This document shows, piece after piece, positions 24,644-32,941 of a stretch of DNA of 64,000 nucleotides. Source of the stretch: CAZGUG01 sp964625335 (GTDB lineage Bacteria > Bacillota > Clostridia > Ch29); assembly GCA_964625335.1 (NCBI GenBank), contig CAZVBE010000002.1, positions 102,360 to 166,359 on the forward strand. Direction: 5' to 3'. Positions within the stretch are counted from its first letter, which is position 1; every line of letters starts with the position of its first letter. Below the pieces are notes generated by a model, which saw only the letters and a list, made by a program, of their open reading frames with translations, searched no databases and was not told where the DNA came from. The position numbers were made by a program, and so were the translations under genes.

Positions 24644-25855
24644 ATGAGAATAATTTTGTATACAGGTAAAGGCGGGGTTGGAAAGACCAGTATAGCAGCC
24701 GCTACGGCATTAAGAAGTGCAGGCCAGGGATTAAAGACGCTGGTGGTGAGCACGGATGCTGCCCACAGCCTGGGAGACTGCCTCGACAGAAGGCTATCGC
24801 CCGAACCGGAGGAAATACAGCCCAACCTCTGGGCACAGGAGATTGACGTTACCCATGAAGTGGAAAAGGGTTGGGGACTGGTTCAGGAGTATTTTACAAA
24901 GCTTTTTACCTCAAAGGCGGTGAAGGATATAACCACCGAAGAGTTGACAGTTTTTCCGGGGATGGAGGACTTGCTCAGTTTGCTGAGGATTTTGAAATAT
25001 TACAGGGATGGCACCTTCGATGCTATTATCATCGATTGTGCTCCCACAGGAGAGACCCTTGCGCTGCTAAGCTTTCCTGATATGTTTCGGTGGTGGATGG
25101 AAAAGCTGTTCCCCATTAAGCGAAAAGCTGCCAGGGTTGCCAAACCGATAGTAGAGCCTCTGCTGGGGGTTCCCATACCGGGGGATGACGTGATGGTGGA
25201 ATTTGAAAAGATTTACCACCAGCTTGATGAGATGAGAAAAATATTCAGCAACGGCCAAATCACGAGCATAAGAATCGTAGTAAATCCCGAGAAGATGGTT
25301 GTGAAGGAGGCACAGCGCAGTTTCACCTATTTGAACCTGTACGACTACAAGGTAGACGCCGTTATTGTAAACAGAATTATTCCCGATGGGGTAACCGATT
25401 CCTACTTTAAGGTCTGGAAGGATATTCACAGCAAGTATAAGGATATGATAAGAGAGAGTTTCAATCCGGTGCCAATCTTCTACGCACCGTTATTCGAAAA
25501 AGAGGTGGTGGGACCGGAGATGCTCAGGAGGATGGGAGATGCCATTTACGGTAAAAAGAATCCCACATCGGTATTTTACCACCAGCGGACCCAGCAGTAT
25601 TTAAAGCAGGATGGCCATTATCTGCTGTCCATATACATGCCCTTTGTCGATAAGAAGGAATTGTCTCTAAACCAAAAGGGAGATGAACTTATTATCCGGG
25701 CGGGACTGACAAAGCGTACCATTACCCTGCCGCGGACCCTGCGCAGCTATACCGCGAAAGGGGCAAAGTTCGAAGAGGACCGGTTGAATATAGTCTTAAG
25801 GAGTGAGAGTAATGGAGAAGAGCCTGATAATCAGTCTACTCAGACTAAAACTTGA
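24644..25855 (+). CDS. ArsA/Get3-family ATPase
   Basis: A 403-residue P-loop ATPase: deviant Walker A GKGGVGKT at residues 8-15, switch I DAAHSLGD, and DCAPTGETLALL in switch II. Only one ATPase half is present, as in Get3 and many bacterial homologues, and the C-terminus (MPFVDKKELSLNQKGDELII) is a small beta-rich Hsp20/alpha-crystallin-like domain seen in some bacterial ArsA-like proteins. No arsenite genes (arsB, arsR) are near, so arsenic export is unlikely. The substrate is unknown; it may handle membrane proteins or a metallochaperone role. Confidence 0.9.
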   Translation: MRIILYTGKGGVGKTSIAAATALRSAGQGLKTLVVSTDAAHSLGDCLDRRLSPEPEEIQPNLWAQEIDVTHEVEKGWGLVQEYFTKLFTSKAVKDITTEELTVFPGMEDLLSLLRILKYYRDGTFDAIIIDCAPTGETLALLSFPDMFRWWMEKLFPIKRKAARVAKPIVEPLLGVPIPGDDVMVEFEKIYHQLDEMRKIFSNGQITSIRIVVNPEKMVVKEAQRSFTYLNLYDYKVDAVIVNRIIPDGVTDSYFKVWKDIHSKYKDMIRESFNPVPIFYAPLFEKEVVGPEMLRRMGDAIYGKKNPTSVFYHQRTQQYLKQDGHYLLSIYMPFVDKKELSLNQKGDELIIRAGLTKRTITLPRTLRSYTAKGAKFEEDRLNIVLRSESNGEEPDNQSTQTKT

Positions 25856-26024
25856 GGCGCTGGATTTGGTTGTGGATTCGTTGCCCGAACCGGTAAAAAC
25901 CCAAGCTGCGGATAACAGCAGAGAACTGATAGAGATGGTGCACCGGTTGACGGGGGAGTACCTGACCCGGGAAAAGGCGGATATAAGCAGTAAGAACACT
26001 CTGAAGAATGTGGATATAAAATAA
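25812..26024 (+). CDS. Small helical protein overlapping the ArsA-type gene
   Basis: A 70-residue, probably all-helical protein (SLIISLLRLKLEALDLVVDSL) starting 44 nt before the ArsA-type stop, in another frame. AAGGAG lies 8 nt upstream of ATG 25812, so the start is well supported and translation is likely coupled. It has no recognised family. Tight coupling suggests a partner of the ATPase. Confidence 0.72.
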   Translation: MEKSLIISLLRLKLEALDLVVDSLPEPVKTQAADNSRELIEMVHRLTGEYLTREKADISSKNTLKNVDIK

Positions 26025-26160
26025 TGCAACAGGGAACGGTTTATGCATTTAAGGAGCAACAGGATTTTTGTGATGAAAGTATGAAATTTTAGGCCAAAAA
26101 CGCTTACAAATACTTTTTTGTGTTAATATTTATGTATCAAGCTGTTGGAAGGTGAAGCTT

Positions 26161-26856
26161 ATGGCGGATGAAAGGATTCTTATTGTGGACGATGAAGCCG
26201 GGATACGGGAAATGATTAAGGAGTACTTTGCACCGGAGGGGTATATCATTGACCAGGCGGCGGACGGTATTGAGGCTTTGGCGCTATTTAACAAAAGCAA
26301 ATACTCCCTTGTGATTTTGGATATTATGATGCCCAAAATGGATGGGTGGACGGTGTGCAGGGAGATACGAAAAGCCTCCCAGGTCCCGGTAATTATGCTT
26401 TCGGCCAGGGGTGAAGAATACGACAAGCTTTTTGGTTTTGAACTGGGTGTGGATGATTATATGGTTAAACCCTTCAGTCCGAGGGAACTGCTGGCAAGAA
26501 GCAAAGCCATAATACGGCGCAGCCGGAACGCAGGACCAGGAAATAACCGGAAAAACAGCGCTGTGTTTGAGGGGCTTAAAATAAACTTTGATTCTAGAAA
26601 TGTAACGGTAAACAACAGGCCGGTTACACTGACACCGAAAGAATATGAACTGATGAGCTTTTTTGCCAGAAACCCCGACAGGGTTTTCTCCCGCCAGCAG
26701 CTTCTTAGTGAAGTGTGGGGCTATGACTTCTATGGCGATGACAGGACGGTGGATACCCACATCAAAATGCTCAGGGAAAGCCTTGGAGAATACAGAAGGT
26801 TTATAGTCACCGTATGGGGGACAGGCTATAAATTTGAGACGGGAGAGGTAAAATGA
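26161..26856 (+). CDS. OmpR/PhoB-family response regulator
   Basis: A 231-residue regulator: receiver domain with Asp10, Asp11, phospho-acceptor Asp54 and Lys103, then a winged-helix OmpR/PhoB DNA-binding domain (TPKEYELMSFFARNPDRVFS). Start ATG 26161 follows GGAAGGTG. It overlaps the sensor kinase by ATGA. Its targets may carry the 11-bp-period direct repeats found at 28272 and 31999 (inference). Confidence 0.95.
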   Translation: MADERILIVDDEAGIREMIKEYFAPEGYIIDQAADGIEALALFNKSKYSLVILDIMMPKMDGWTVCREIRKASQVPVIMLSARGEEYDKLFGFELGVDDYMVKPFSPRELLARSKAIIRRSRNAGPGNNRKNSAVFEGLKINFDSRNVTVNNRPVTLTPKEYELMSFFARNPDRVFSRQQLLSEVWGYDFYGDDRTVDTHIKMLRESLGEYRRFIVTVWGTGYKFETGEVK

Positions 26857-28247
26857 AAAGTATAGCCCATAAGCTGTGGGCAGGCATGATGCTGCTTGTG
26901 GTGGTTGTTCTGGTACTCCTTTGGTCCTTTCAGGTCGTTTTTTTGGAGGACTTTTACACACAGCAGAGGGTAGGCGAAGTCAGGAACAAGGGCATCTCGT
27001 TTGCCGGGGATATTGACAAGCTGGGCAGTGAACAGCTTGAGGACAGGCTGGACAGCTTTGTATACGACTATAACTGCAGTATAGAGCTTTTGGACAAAAA
27101 GGGCAATACTGTCTACAGCAGCGGACCCGGTATGCGCATGCCCATGATGGCCCGCAACTACCAAAGGGGCAGTTTTTACAAGGACCTTATGTCTGGCAAG
27201 GTGGTTACTGAACCGGCGACCCATCCAAGGTTTGACAGCAATTATATGGTGATAGGGATACCCATAAGCCAAAACGGTGAAGTATACGGGGCACTGCTAA
27301 TAAATATGCCCCTTGCGCCGGTGCAGGATACCGCCTCCATACTAAAGAAACAGCTTGTATACATTTCAGCCGTTTTATTGGTGGTTGCCCTTATATTGTC
27401 CTTTGTAATGTCCAGGTCGTTTATCAAGCCGATATTGGATATTACCGCAGCCACTGCCCGGATGGCTTCGGGGGACTTCGGGGTACGGCTTAAACCAAAA
27501 TCCGCCGATGAGATTGGCAGACTGTCCCGGGGTATTAACCATCTGGGCGAAGAACTCTCAAAAACAGAGCAGATAAGGCGGGACTTTATCGCCAATGTAT
27601 CCCATGAGCTTCGAACGCCTTTAAGCCTTATAAGGGGCTACGCAGAAACCGTAAGGGACGTATCCGGCGAAAACAAAGAAAAACGGGAAAAACAGCTTGA
27701 AATAATAATTGAAGAATCCCAAAGACTGGGCCAGATTGTGGATGATATACTCGACCTGTCCCGGATGCAGTCGGGCAATATTGCTTTGGATACAGCTCCC
27801 TTTGATTTGGATGCAACAATACGCGGCGTAATTATGAAGTATGATATTTTAAGCGATCGGACCGGGATAAAAATAGACTATACCAATAACGAAAGCTTCA
27901 TCGTAAAGGCGGATGAAGCAAGAATAGAGCAGGTATTATTTAATCTTATAAACAATGCCTTTAATTACAGCCTGCCGGGGGGGTTCATAGCGGTAGGGCT
28001 TATTCCGAAAGGCGGGTCGGTGAGGGTTGAGGTCTCGGATACGGGTAAGGGCATATCTGACCGGGATATAGACAACATCTGGGAAAGGTATTATAAGGGG
28101 GATAAATCGGATGGCAAAAACACAATAGGCACCGGCCTGGGCCTGGCCATTGTGAAAAATATACTCGAAGCGCATAAATATAAGTTTGGCGTTGAAAGCG
28201 TTAAGGGGGAAGGTACAACCTTCTGGTTTGAGCTGGACCTATTATAG
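26853..28247 (+). CDS. Sensor histidine kinase
   Basis: A 464-residue membrane kinase: first helix near residues 11-30, an extracytoplasmic sensor of about 135 residues, second helix near 168-186, HAMP linker, HisKA domain with His251 (SHELRTPLSLI), and HATPase with the DTGKGISDRDID and TGLGLAIVKNI boxes. It is the cognate partner of the response regulator it overlaps. The signal is unknown; the sensor domain is not a recognised type. Confidence 0.95.
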   Translation: MKSIAHKLWAGMMLLVVVVLVLLWSFQVVFLEDFYTQQRVGEVRNKGISFAGDIDKLGSEQLEDRLDSFVYDYNCSIELLDKKGNTVYSSGPGMRMPMMARNYQRGSFYKDLMSGKVVTEPATHPRFDSNYMVIGIPISQNGEVYGALLINMPLAPVQDTASILKKQLVYISAVLLVVALILSFVMSRSFIKPILDITAATARMASGDFGVRLKPKSADEIGRLSRGINHLGEELSKTEQIRRDFIANVSHELRTPLSLIRGYAETVRDVSGENKEKREKQLEIIIEESQRLGQIVDDILDLSRMQSGNIALDTAPFDLDATIRGVIMKYDILSDRTGIKIDYTNNESFIVKADEARIEQVLFNLINNAFNYSLPGGFIAVGLIPKGGSVRVEVSDTGKGISDRDIDNIWERYYKGDKSDGKNTIGTGLGLAIVKNILEAHKYKFGVESVKGEGTTFWFELDLL

Positions 28248-28271
28248 CATTTTAAATATCTTTCATCCTTT

Positions 28272-28304
28272 TATCACAGTTCTGTCACATTTGCCCTTTA
28301 TAAT
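28272..28304 (+). promoter_or_regulatory. Pho-box-like direct repeat and -10 of the secreted-protein gene
   Basis: TATCACA (28272-28278) and TGTCACA (28283-28289) are 11 bp apart start to start, 9 bp before TATAAT (28299-28304). No -35 hexamer is present at proper distance, which is typical of OmpR/PhoB-type activation. The same arrangement recurs at 31999. Confidence 0.72.
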
Positions 28305-28342
28305 TGAAACCACAGACCAATAAAAGAAGGAGGGTGATTTAT

Positions 28343-28807
28343 GTGAAAGGCTTTGGAAGGATTGCAATACTGGCAATAGCAGCGGTGGTACTTACAACGG
28401 CTGGGGTGGCCCTGGCTGCGGAGTTTAAAAGCCCGGTGGAGATATTATCCGGACTTTCCGGTCAGTCAATAGAAGAGCTTCGCAACCAGAGGCTGGAAGG
28501 TATGTCCTATGGGGCCATAGCGGAAGACTATGACAAGCTGGACCAGTTCAGGGAGCAAATGCTCGGGCGAAAAAAAGCTATTCTTGAACAGAGGGTTGAG
28601 GATGGAGTACTCACCAGGGAAGAGGCCGATGAGATAGAGGATTCATTGGCAGCAAACTGCAACGGTGAAGGCAGAGCCCTGTGCGGCCAGAGATTTGGTG
28701 CCGGTTTTGGGATGGGCTTTAATGGCAACCAGGACGGTCAGGGAAGAAAAATGAATATGCTCCAAAACGGTCAGGGCAGAGGCCCCGGCAGAGGATGGGG
28801 CAGGTAG
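28343..28807 (+). CDS. Small secreted protein with glycine-rich tail
   Basis: A 154-residue protein starting at GTG 28343, with AAGGAGGGTGA 9 nt upstream; the preceding ATG is followed at once by a stop in its own frame. It has a signal peptide (IAILAIAAVVLTTAGVALA), then a helical DUF2680/YckD-like part (KAILEQRVEDGVLTREEADEI) and a Gly/Asn/Gln/Arg-rich tail. It follows the two-component pair and has a Pho-box-like promoter, so it is a probable target. Function is unknown. Confidence 0.78.
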   Translation: MKGFGRIAILAIAAVVLTTAGVALAAEFKSPVEILSGLSGQSIEELRNQRLEGMSYGAIAEDYDKLDQFREQMLGRKKAILEQRVEDGVLTREEADEIEDSLAANCNGEGRALCGQRFGAGFGMGFNGNQDGQGRKMNMLQNGQGRGPGRGWGR

Positions 28808-28853
28808 AAAAAAGCATGGGGTCAGGGCATTAAGCCCTGACCCCATGCTTTTT
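28808..28853 (+). terminator. Strong terminator
   Basis: Arms GCATGGGGTCAGGGC and GCCCTGACCCCATGC with loop ATTAA and flanking A-run and T-run. It is symmetrical enough to work on both strands. Confidence 0.9.
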
Positions 28854-29033
28854 CAATCGGGGATATTTCACATTCCTTCTGTCATTTCGCATTTTACCAG
28901 GGAATACCGCAAGGTTCATTAGTGGAATTGGTACAGGATGTATGATAAAATGTTAAACTGGTTAAAGCTAAATATAGAAGAATATAATGGAGATATTACC
29001 ATAACCAATGCAGGTTTTAAGGAGTGGTATTTT

Positions 29034-30734
29034 ATGAATGAAAAAATCCTTGACGATATACTTGCGCGGATAGACGGAAAAGGGTACAAGGCTTATAAGG
29101 ATTTCACCGGTACATATAAAATAAAGAATTTTACGCTGTTTATAGACTATGTGCAGGGGGATCCCTTTGCATCGCCGTCAAGGATAAGGGTCAGGGTGGA
29201 CCAAAAAAATGCGGGTTTCCCCGAAAGCCTGTTTGAAGGCAGGCCAGGAAGGATTGGTTTTGAGGATTTCATAACCCGTGCTGTTGCCAATTCCATAAAG
29301 ACAAACGCAAAGGGAAACAGGGGGACAGGCAAAAGCGGCCTTATAGCCATTCAAAGCTGCGGACAGGAAATGCTGGAGCGGACCTCGGTTGTAATTAACA
29401 AGGACTTTTTAGAAGCGCGCCTTACCATAGGACTGCCTGCCAGCGGCAGAAGAGTCCTTGCAAGACAGGCCAGGGAGATGCTGCTATATGAACTGCCCCG
29501 CATCGTTGACCGGTCGCTGTTCTACCGGTCTGTGGACAGGGAAAAACTAAGAATGCACGTGGAGACGATGGAGGACCAGGATTTCCTCAGGGAAAGGCTT
29601 GAGGGAATGGGGCTTGTGTGCTTTATTGCGAATGGGTCGATTCTTCCCAGGGAGAGCGGTATAAGCCAAAGGCCTATGAAAGGAAGAGGCGTCATACCCT
29701 TTATATCTCCCACCTCCATGGAGGTGGAAATTAGTCTGCCCAACCGCGGGGAGGTTAAGGGGATGGGGATTAAAAAGGGGGTAACCCTTATCGTGGGAGG
29801 AGGGTACCACGGGAAGTCCACACTGCTAAGGGCCGTTGAAAGAGGGGTATACAATCATATACCCGGAGACGGAAGGGAGCTGGTGGCAACCTCTTTCGAT
29901 GCCGCAAAGATAAGGGCGGAAGACGGCAGAAGCGTTGAGAAGGTAAACATATCCTCCTTTATAAACAACCTTCCCAACGGCGATGACACGGTACGGTTTT
30001 CAACCCAGAATGCCAGCGGCAGCACATCCCAGGCGGCCAACATAATAGAAGCGCTGGAGCTTGGTGCGGGGACACTGCTGCTGGATGAGGATACAAGCGC
30101 CACAAACTTTATGATAAGGGACGGTAGGATGCAGGAACTGGTGGCAAAGGACAAGGAGCCCATAACTCCCTTTATAGACAGGATAAGGCAGCTGTATGAC
30201 GAAAAGGGAGTATCGACGGTGCTTGTGGTAGGGGGCTCGGGGGATTATTTCGAAGTTGCCGACAGCGTGGTAATGATGGACAATTACCGACCCCAGGATG
30301 TCACAGACAGGGCCAGGGAGATTGCCGGAAAGAATAAGACCGCCAGGCAAAAGGAAACCGCAGGGCCCTTCGGTGGAATAACCGAAAGAAGACCTATCCC
30401 CCCTGGCAGGATGGATGACAGGTTTAAGGTTAAGGTAAAGGGTATAAATACCATACTCTACGGCAGGGATGTAATTGACCTTAGCTTTGTCGAGCAGTTG
30501 GTGGATTACAGCCAGACCAATGCCATCGCAGATACTCTTAAGTTTATGCAAAGGTATGTTGACGGCGAGAAAACGCTGAAAAGCATACTGGATAAAGTGA
30601 TGGAGGACATACAAAGAGAAGGGCTTGATATCATTTCACCCTATAGGGGACATCCCGGGGAGCTGGCACTGCCAAGGAAGTTTGAAACAGGCGCCGCCAT
30701 AAACCGGTTAAGAAGCGCCCGTTTTTCTCAATAA
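29034..30734 (+). CDS. ABC-class P-loop ATPase (PF09818 type)
   Basis: A 566-residue soluble protein of the predicted ABC-class ATPase family (COG3044). It has the deviant Walker A loop VGGGYHGKSTLLRA near the middle, a Walker B-like LLLDEDTSATNF, and a signature-like TQNASGSTSQAANI. Start ATG 29034 (AAGGAG 9 nt upstream) gives the usual family length; a longer frame would add 32 residues. No membrane helix or permease partner is seen, so this is not a transporter. A role in nucleic acid binding is suggested by distant eukaryotic relatives only. Confidence 0.87.
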   Translation: MNEKILDDILARIDGKGYKAYKDFTGTYKIKNFTLFIDYVQGDPFASPSRIRVRVDQKNAGFPESLFEGRPGRIGFEDFITRAVANSIKTNAKGNRGTGKSGLIAIQSCGQEMLERTSVVINKDFLEARLTIGLPASGRRVLARQAREMLLYELPRIVDRSLFYRSVDREKLRMHVETMEDQDFLRERLEGMGLVCFIANGSILPRESGISQRPMKGRGVIPFISPTSMEVEISLPNRGEVKGMGIKKGVTLIVGGGYHGKSTLLRAVERGVYNHIPGDGRELVATSFDAAKIRAEDGRSVEKVNISSFINNLPNGDDTVRFSTQNASGSTSQAANIIEALELGAGTLLLDEDTSATNFMIRDGRMQELVAKDKEPITPFIDRIRQLYDEKGVSTVLVVGGSGDYFEVADSVVMMDNYRPQDVTDRAREIAGKNKTARQKETAGPFGGITERRPIPPGRMDDRFKVKVKGINTILYGRDVIDLSFVEQLVDYSQTNAIADTLKFMQRYVDGEKTLKSILDKVMEDIQREGLDIISPYRGHPGELALPRKFETGAAINRLRSARFSQ

Positions 30735-30744
30735 GAGGCAATAT

Positions 30745-30762
30745 CTGTATCTCGGGATACAG
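30745..30762 (+). terminator. Short hairpin after the ABC-class ATPase gene
   Basis: CTGTATC-TCGG-GATACAG without a clear T-run; weak terminator at best. Confidence 0.35.
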
Positions 30763-30964
30763 GAAACTAAAAATTGGTATTCCCTTACATGATATATTGT
30801 GTTATTATCATGATAAGAGTTTTCTTATGACTTAATATAGGTATATTATTTTTCGCTGGTATTATTACATAGTACCCGCATTGGATTTTGTCAATTATCA
30901 TATCACAGGCAAATCTTCATCATCGGTATTGAAAGCTCTTAAACTATTAATAAGGAGGATAAGG

Positions 30965-31858
30965 ATGAGTAGAAAAACTGGAAAAATGTCTCGCAAACTG
31001 CTTGCAATTTTAACTATCTGTGCTTTGATTACACTGATGCTTCCGGGGTATGCACTGGGGGATGAACTGGATGATCCAACCACACCGGTTGAGGGCGAAG
31101 TTGTAGGTGAAACGGAAGAAGAGGAAGAGGCTGCAGATGAAACCGAAGAAGAGGTTGTCGATGAAGCAGAGGATAACCCAAGCGAGTGGGCCGTGCCGGA
31201 AATAGAACTGGCAATAGAAAATGGCCTGGTTACCGAAAAGGTACTTAGCAACTATCAGGACGATATTACACGGGAAGATTTCTGCGAGCTTGTTGTAAAG
31301 CTTTATGAAGCATTATCGGGTGAAGAGGCACAATTGCCCGAAGTAAATGTATTTACCGACACCGAAAATGAAGAGATATTAAAGGCCAATGCTCTGGGTA
31401 TCGTATTTGGTGTAAGCGAAACCGAGTTTGCTCCGGATGCAAATATAACCAGAGAAGCAATTGCGGTAATGTTTTACAGGACACTGGAAGCAGTGAATCC
31501 TTCATTGGTTGATGAAAGCTACGAAGTAACCTTTGAAGATGCAGACGAGATAAACGAATGGGCCTTGGAAGCCATAGGATTTATGAGTAATAATGAAATT
31601 ATAGGCGGGGTTGGCGAAAACATGGTGGCTCCCCAGGGGAATGCTACAAGGGAGCAGGCCATAGCTTTGGTAATCCGCACATTCGAAAAGTTTAAAGACG
31701 TGCCTGTAGACGAAGTTGAAGAAGAGGAAGTAGTAGAAGACGAAGAAGAGGAAGTAGTAGAAGATGAAGAAGAAGGCGAAGTAGAAGGCGGAGCAGAAGA
31801 TGAAGCTGAAGATGAAGAAGTAGTGGAAGACGAAGATGAAGAGGAAGACGAAGAATAA
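30965..31858 (+). CDS. S-layer-homology protein with acidic C-terminal tail
   Basis: A 297-residue exported protein: signal peptide (LLAILTICALITLMLPGYALG), a Thr/Glu-rich linker, then SLH-type repeats (NPSEWAVPEIELAIENGLV, ITREDFCELVVKLYEAL, ITREAIAVMFYRTLEAV, ATREQAIALVIRTF) that bind secondary cell-wall polymer. The last 60 residues are almost only Glu, Asp and Val, an unusually acidic tail. Start ATG 30965 has AAGGAGGA upstream. The acidic tail could bind cations or a partner at the cell surface. Confidence 0.9.
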   Translation: MSRKTGKMSRKLLAILTICALITLMLPGYALGDELDDPTTPVEGEVVGETEEEEEAADETEEEVVDEAEDNPSEWAVPEIELAIENGLVTEKVLSNYQDDITREDFCELVVKLYEALSGEEAQLPEVNVFTDTENEEILKANALGIVFGVSETEFAPDANITREAIAVMFYRTLEAVNPSLVDESYEVTFEDADEINEWALEAIGFMSNNEIIGGVGENMVAPQGNATREQAIALVIRTFEKFKDVPVDEVEEEEVVEDEEEEVVEDEEEGEVEGGAEDEAEDEEVVEDEDEEEDEE

Positions 31859-31945
31859 GTAGAAGAAGATACTTTGGAATAACTTCAGCAGCCGGTTATA
31901 ACCCGACTGTGATGTAGTCAATAAACCGAATAACAGAGTTTAGAA

Positions 31946-31980
31946 CCCTTCCGGAGAACAGCCTCCGGGAGGTTTTTTTT
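31946..31980 (+). terminator. Terminator of the SLH gene
   Basis: CCTTCCGGAG and CTCCGGGAGG arms, loop AACAGC, then eight T. Confidence 0.85.
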
Positions 31981-31998
31981 AGAAATTTTTCAATCTTT

Positions 31999-32031
31999 TA
32001 TCATACTTCTGTCACATCTTTGCTTTATTAT
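31999..32031 (+). promoter_or_regulatory. Second Pho-box-like direct repeat and -10
   Basis: TATCATA (31999-32005) and TGTCACA (32010-32016), 11 bp apart, then TATTAT (32026-32031) 9 bp later: the same geometry as at 28272. It precedes the lipoprotein/NapH-like pair. Confidence 0.72.
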
Positions 32032-32066
32032 GAAGTTAAATACCAGTTAAAGGGGATGATTAAAAG

Positions 32067-32891
32067 ATGGGCAGAAAAAGATTTGGTTTATTATTGCCGG
32101 CAGTTACTCTGGTGGCCATGGTATTTAACCTTGTAGCCTGTACCGTTGAAGATACCGGCAATACTCCGGAAACCGTGCCGGTGAGTATGAATGACAAAGC
32201 AGACATTGATGACTGCGACGAAGAGGCGGCCCTGCAAGACGGCAGGGGAGGCGAACTGGAGCCGGCCAGGTTTACGACCGGTGAGTATGCCGGACAGTAT
32301 AACCCTGCAGACATAAGAGGCTCTCATACCATGGACGATATATCTAGGTATTTTGAAATCCCGCTGCCGGTATTGTCAGAGGCCTTCGATATGCCTGAAG
32401 AAGAAGCGGGCAGCATCCAGAACAAGTATTATAAATATATTTTTGAAGGGCTGCTTGGAAGCGGCAAAAACATAGGAAACGGTTCAATGGTAGCCTTTGT
32501 TTCAATGTACAAGGGGCTGCCCTTTGAACTCCACGAACCGGAATACCTGCTGGAGCCTGCAGCGGATATTCTCAAAAGCCTTGGCACGCTTTCAGCGGGA
32601 GAGTTGGACTATCTGTCACGGTATGTAGTAAGCCTTGAGGAAGCCGGTGCGGTACCTTTAACCGAATTTATTCCACCCGAGGACGGCTTTGATGATGATT
32701 TTCAGATATACGGACGTACTACCTTTGAGGACCTTCTTGGCATGGGCATGTCCAGGGAGCAGATATCAGAAATTATTGGAGCCCGGATACCTGATACAAA
32801 TACAAGCGTAAAGGATTATTGCGTGGAAAATGGACTATCCTTCAGTGACGATGTGAAACTTCAAATATTTGAAATACTATACAACCTGTAG
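32067..32891 (+). CDS. Lipoprotein of unknown function
   Basis: A 274-residue lipoprotein: hydrophobic start and lipobox NLVAC (Cys at about residue 25), an acidic linker, then a mostly helical region with two similar segments, GSHTMDDISRYFEIPLPVLSEAF and RTTFEDLLGMGMSREQISEII (each of about 25 residues read across), that look like an internal repeat. No domain name is assigned. It precedes an FMN/4Fe-4S membrane protein by 50 nt and shares its Pho-box-like promoter, so it may help that electron-transfer protein. Confidence 0.8.
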   Translation: MGRKRFGLLLPAVTLVAMVFNLVACTVEDTGNTPETVPVSMNDKADIDDCDEEAALQDGRGGELEPARFTTGEYAGQYNPADIRGSHTMDDISRYFEIPLPVLSEAFDMPEEEAGSIQNKYYKYIFEGLLGSGKNIGNGSMVAFVSMYKGLPFELHEPEYLLEPAADILKSLGTLSAGELDYLSRYVVSLEEAGAVPLTEFIPPEDGFDDDFQIYGRTTFEDLLGMGMSREQISEIIGARIPDTNTSVKDYCVENGLSFSDDVKLQIFEILYNL

Positions 32892-32941
32892 TTAAAACAG
32901 CTTTTGACTGCCGGTATTACCCGACGGGAGGTGCCTTGCAT

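Noticed and set aside
24644..25855. Arsenical resistance assignment for the ArsA-type ATPase
   Set aside because: No arsB, arsR, arsD or arsC nearby and the layout is closer to single-half Get3-like proteins.
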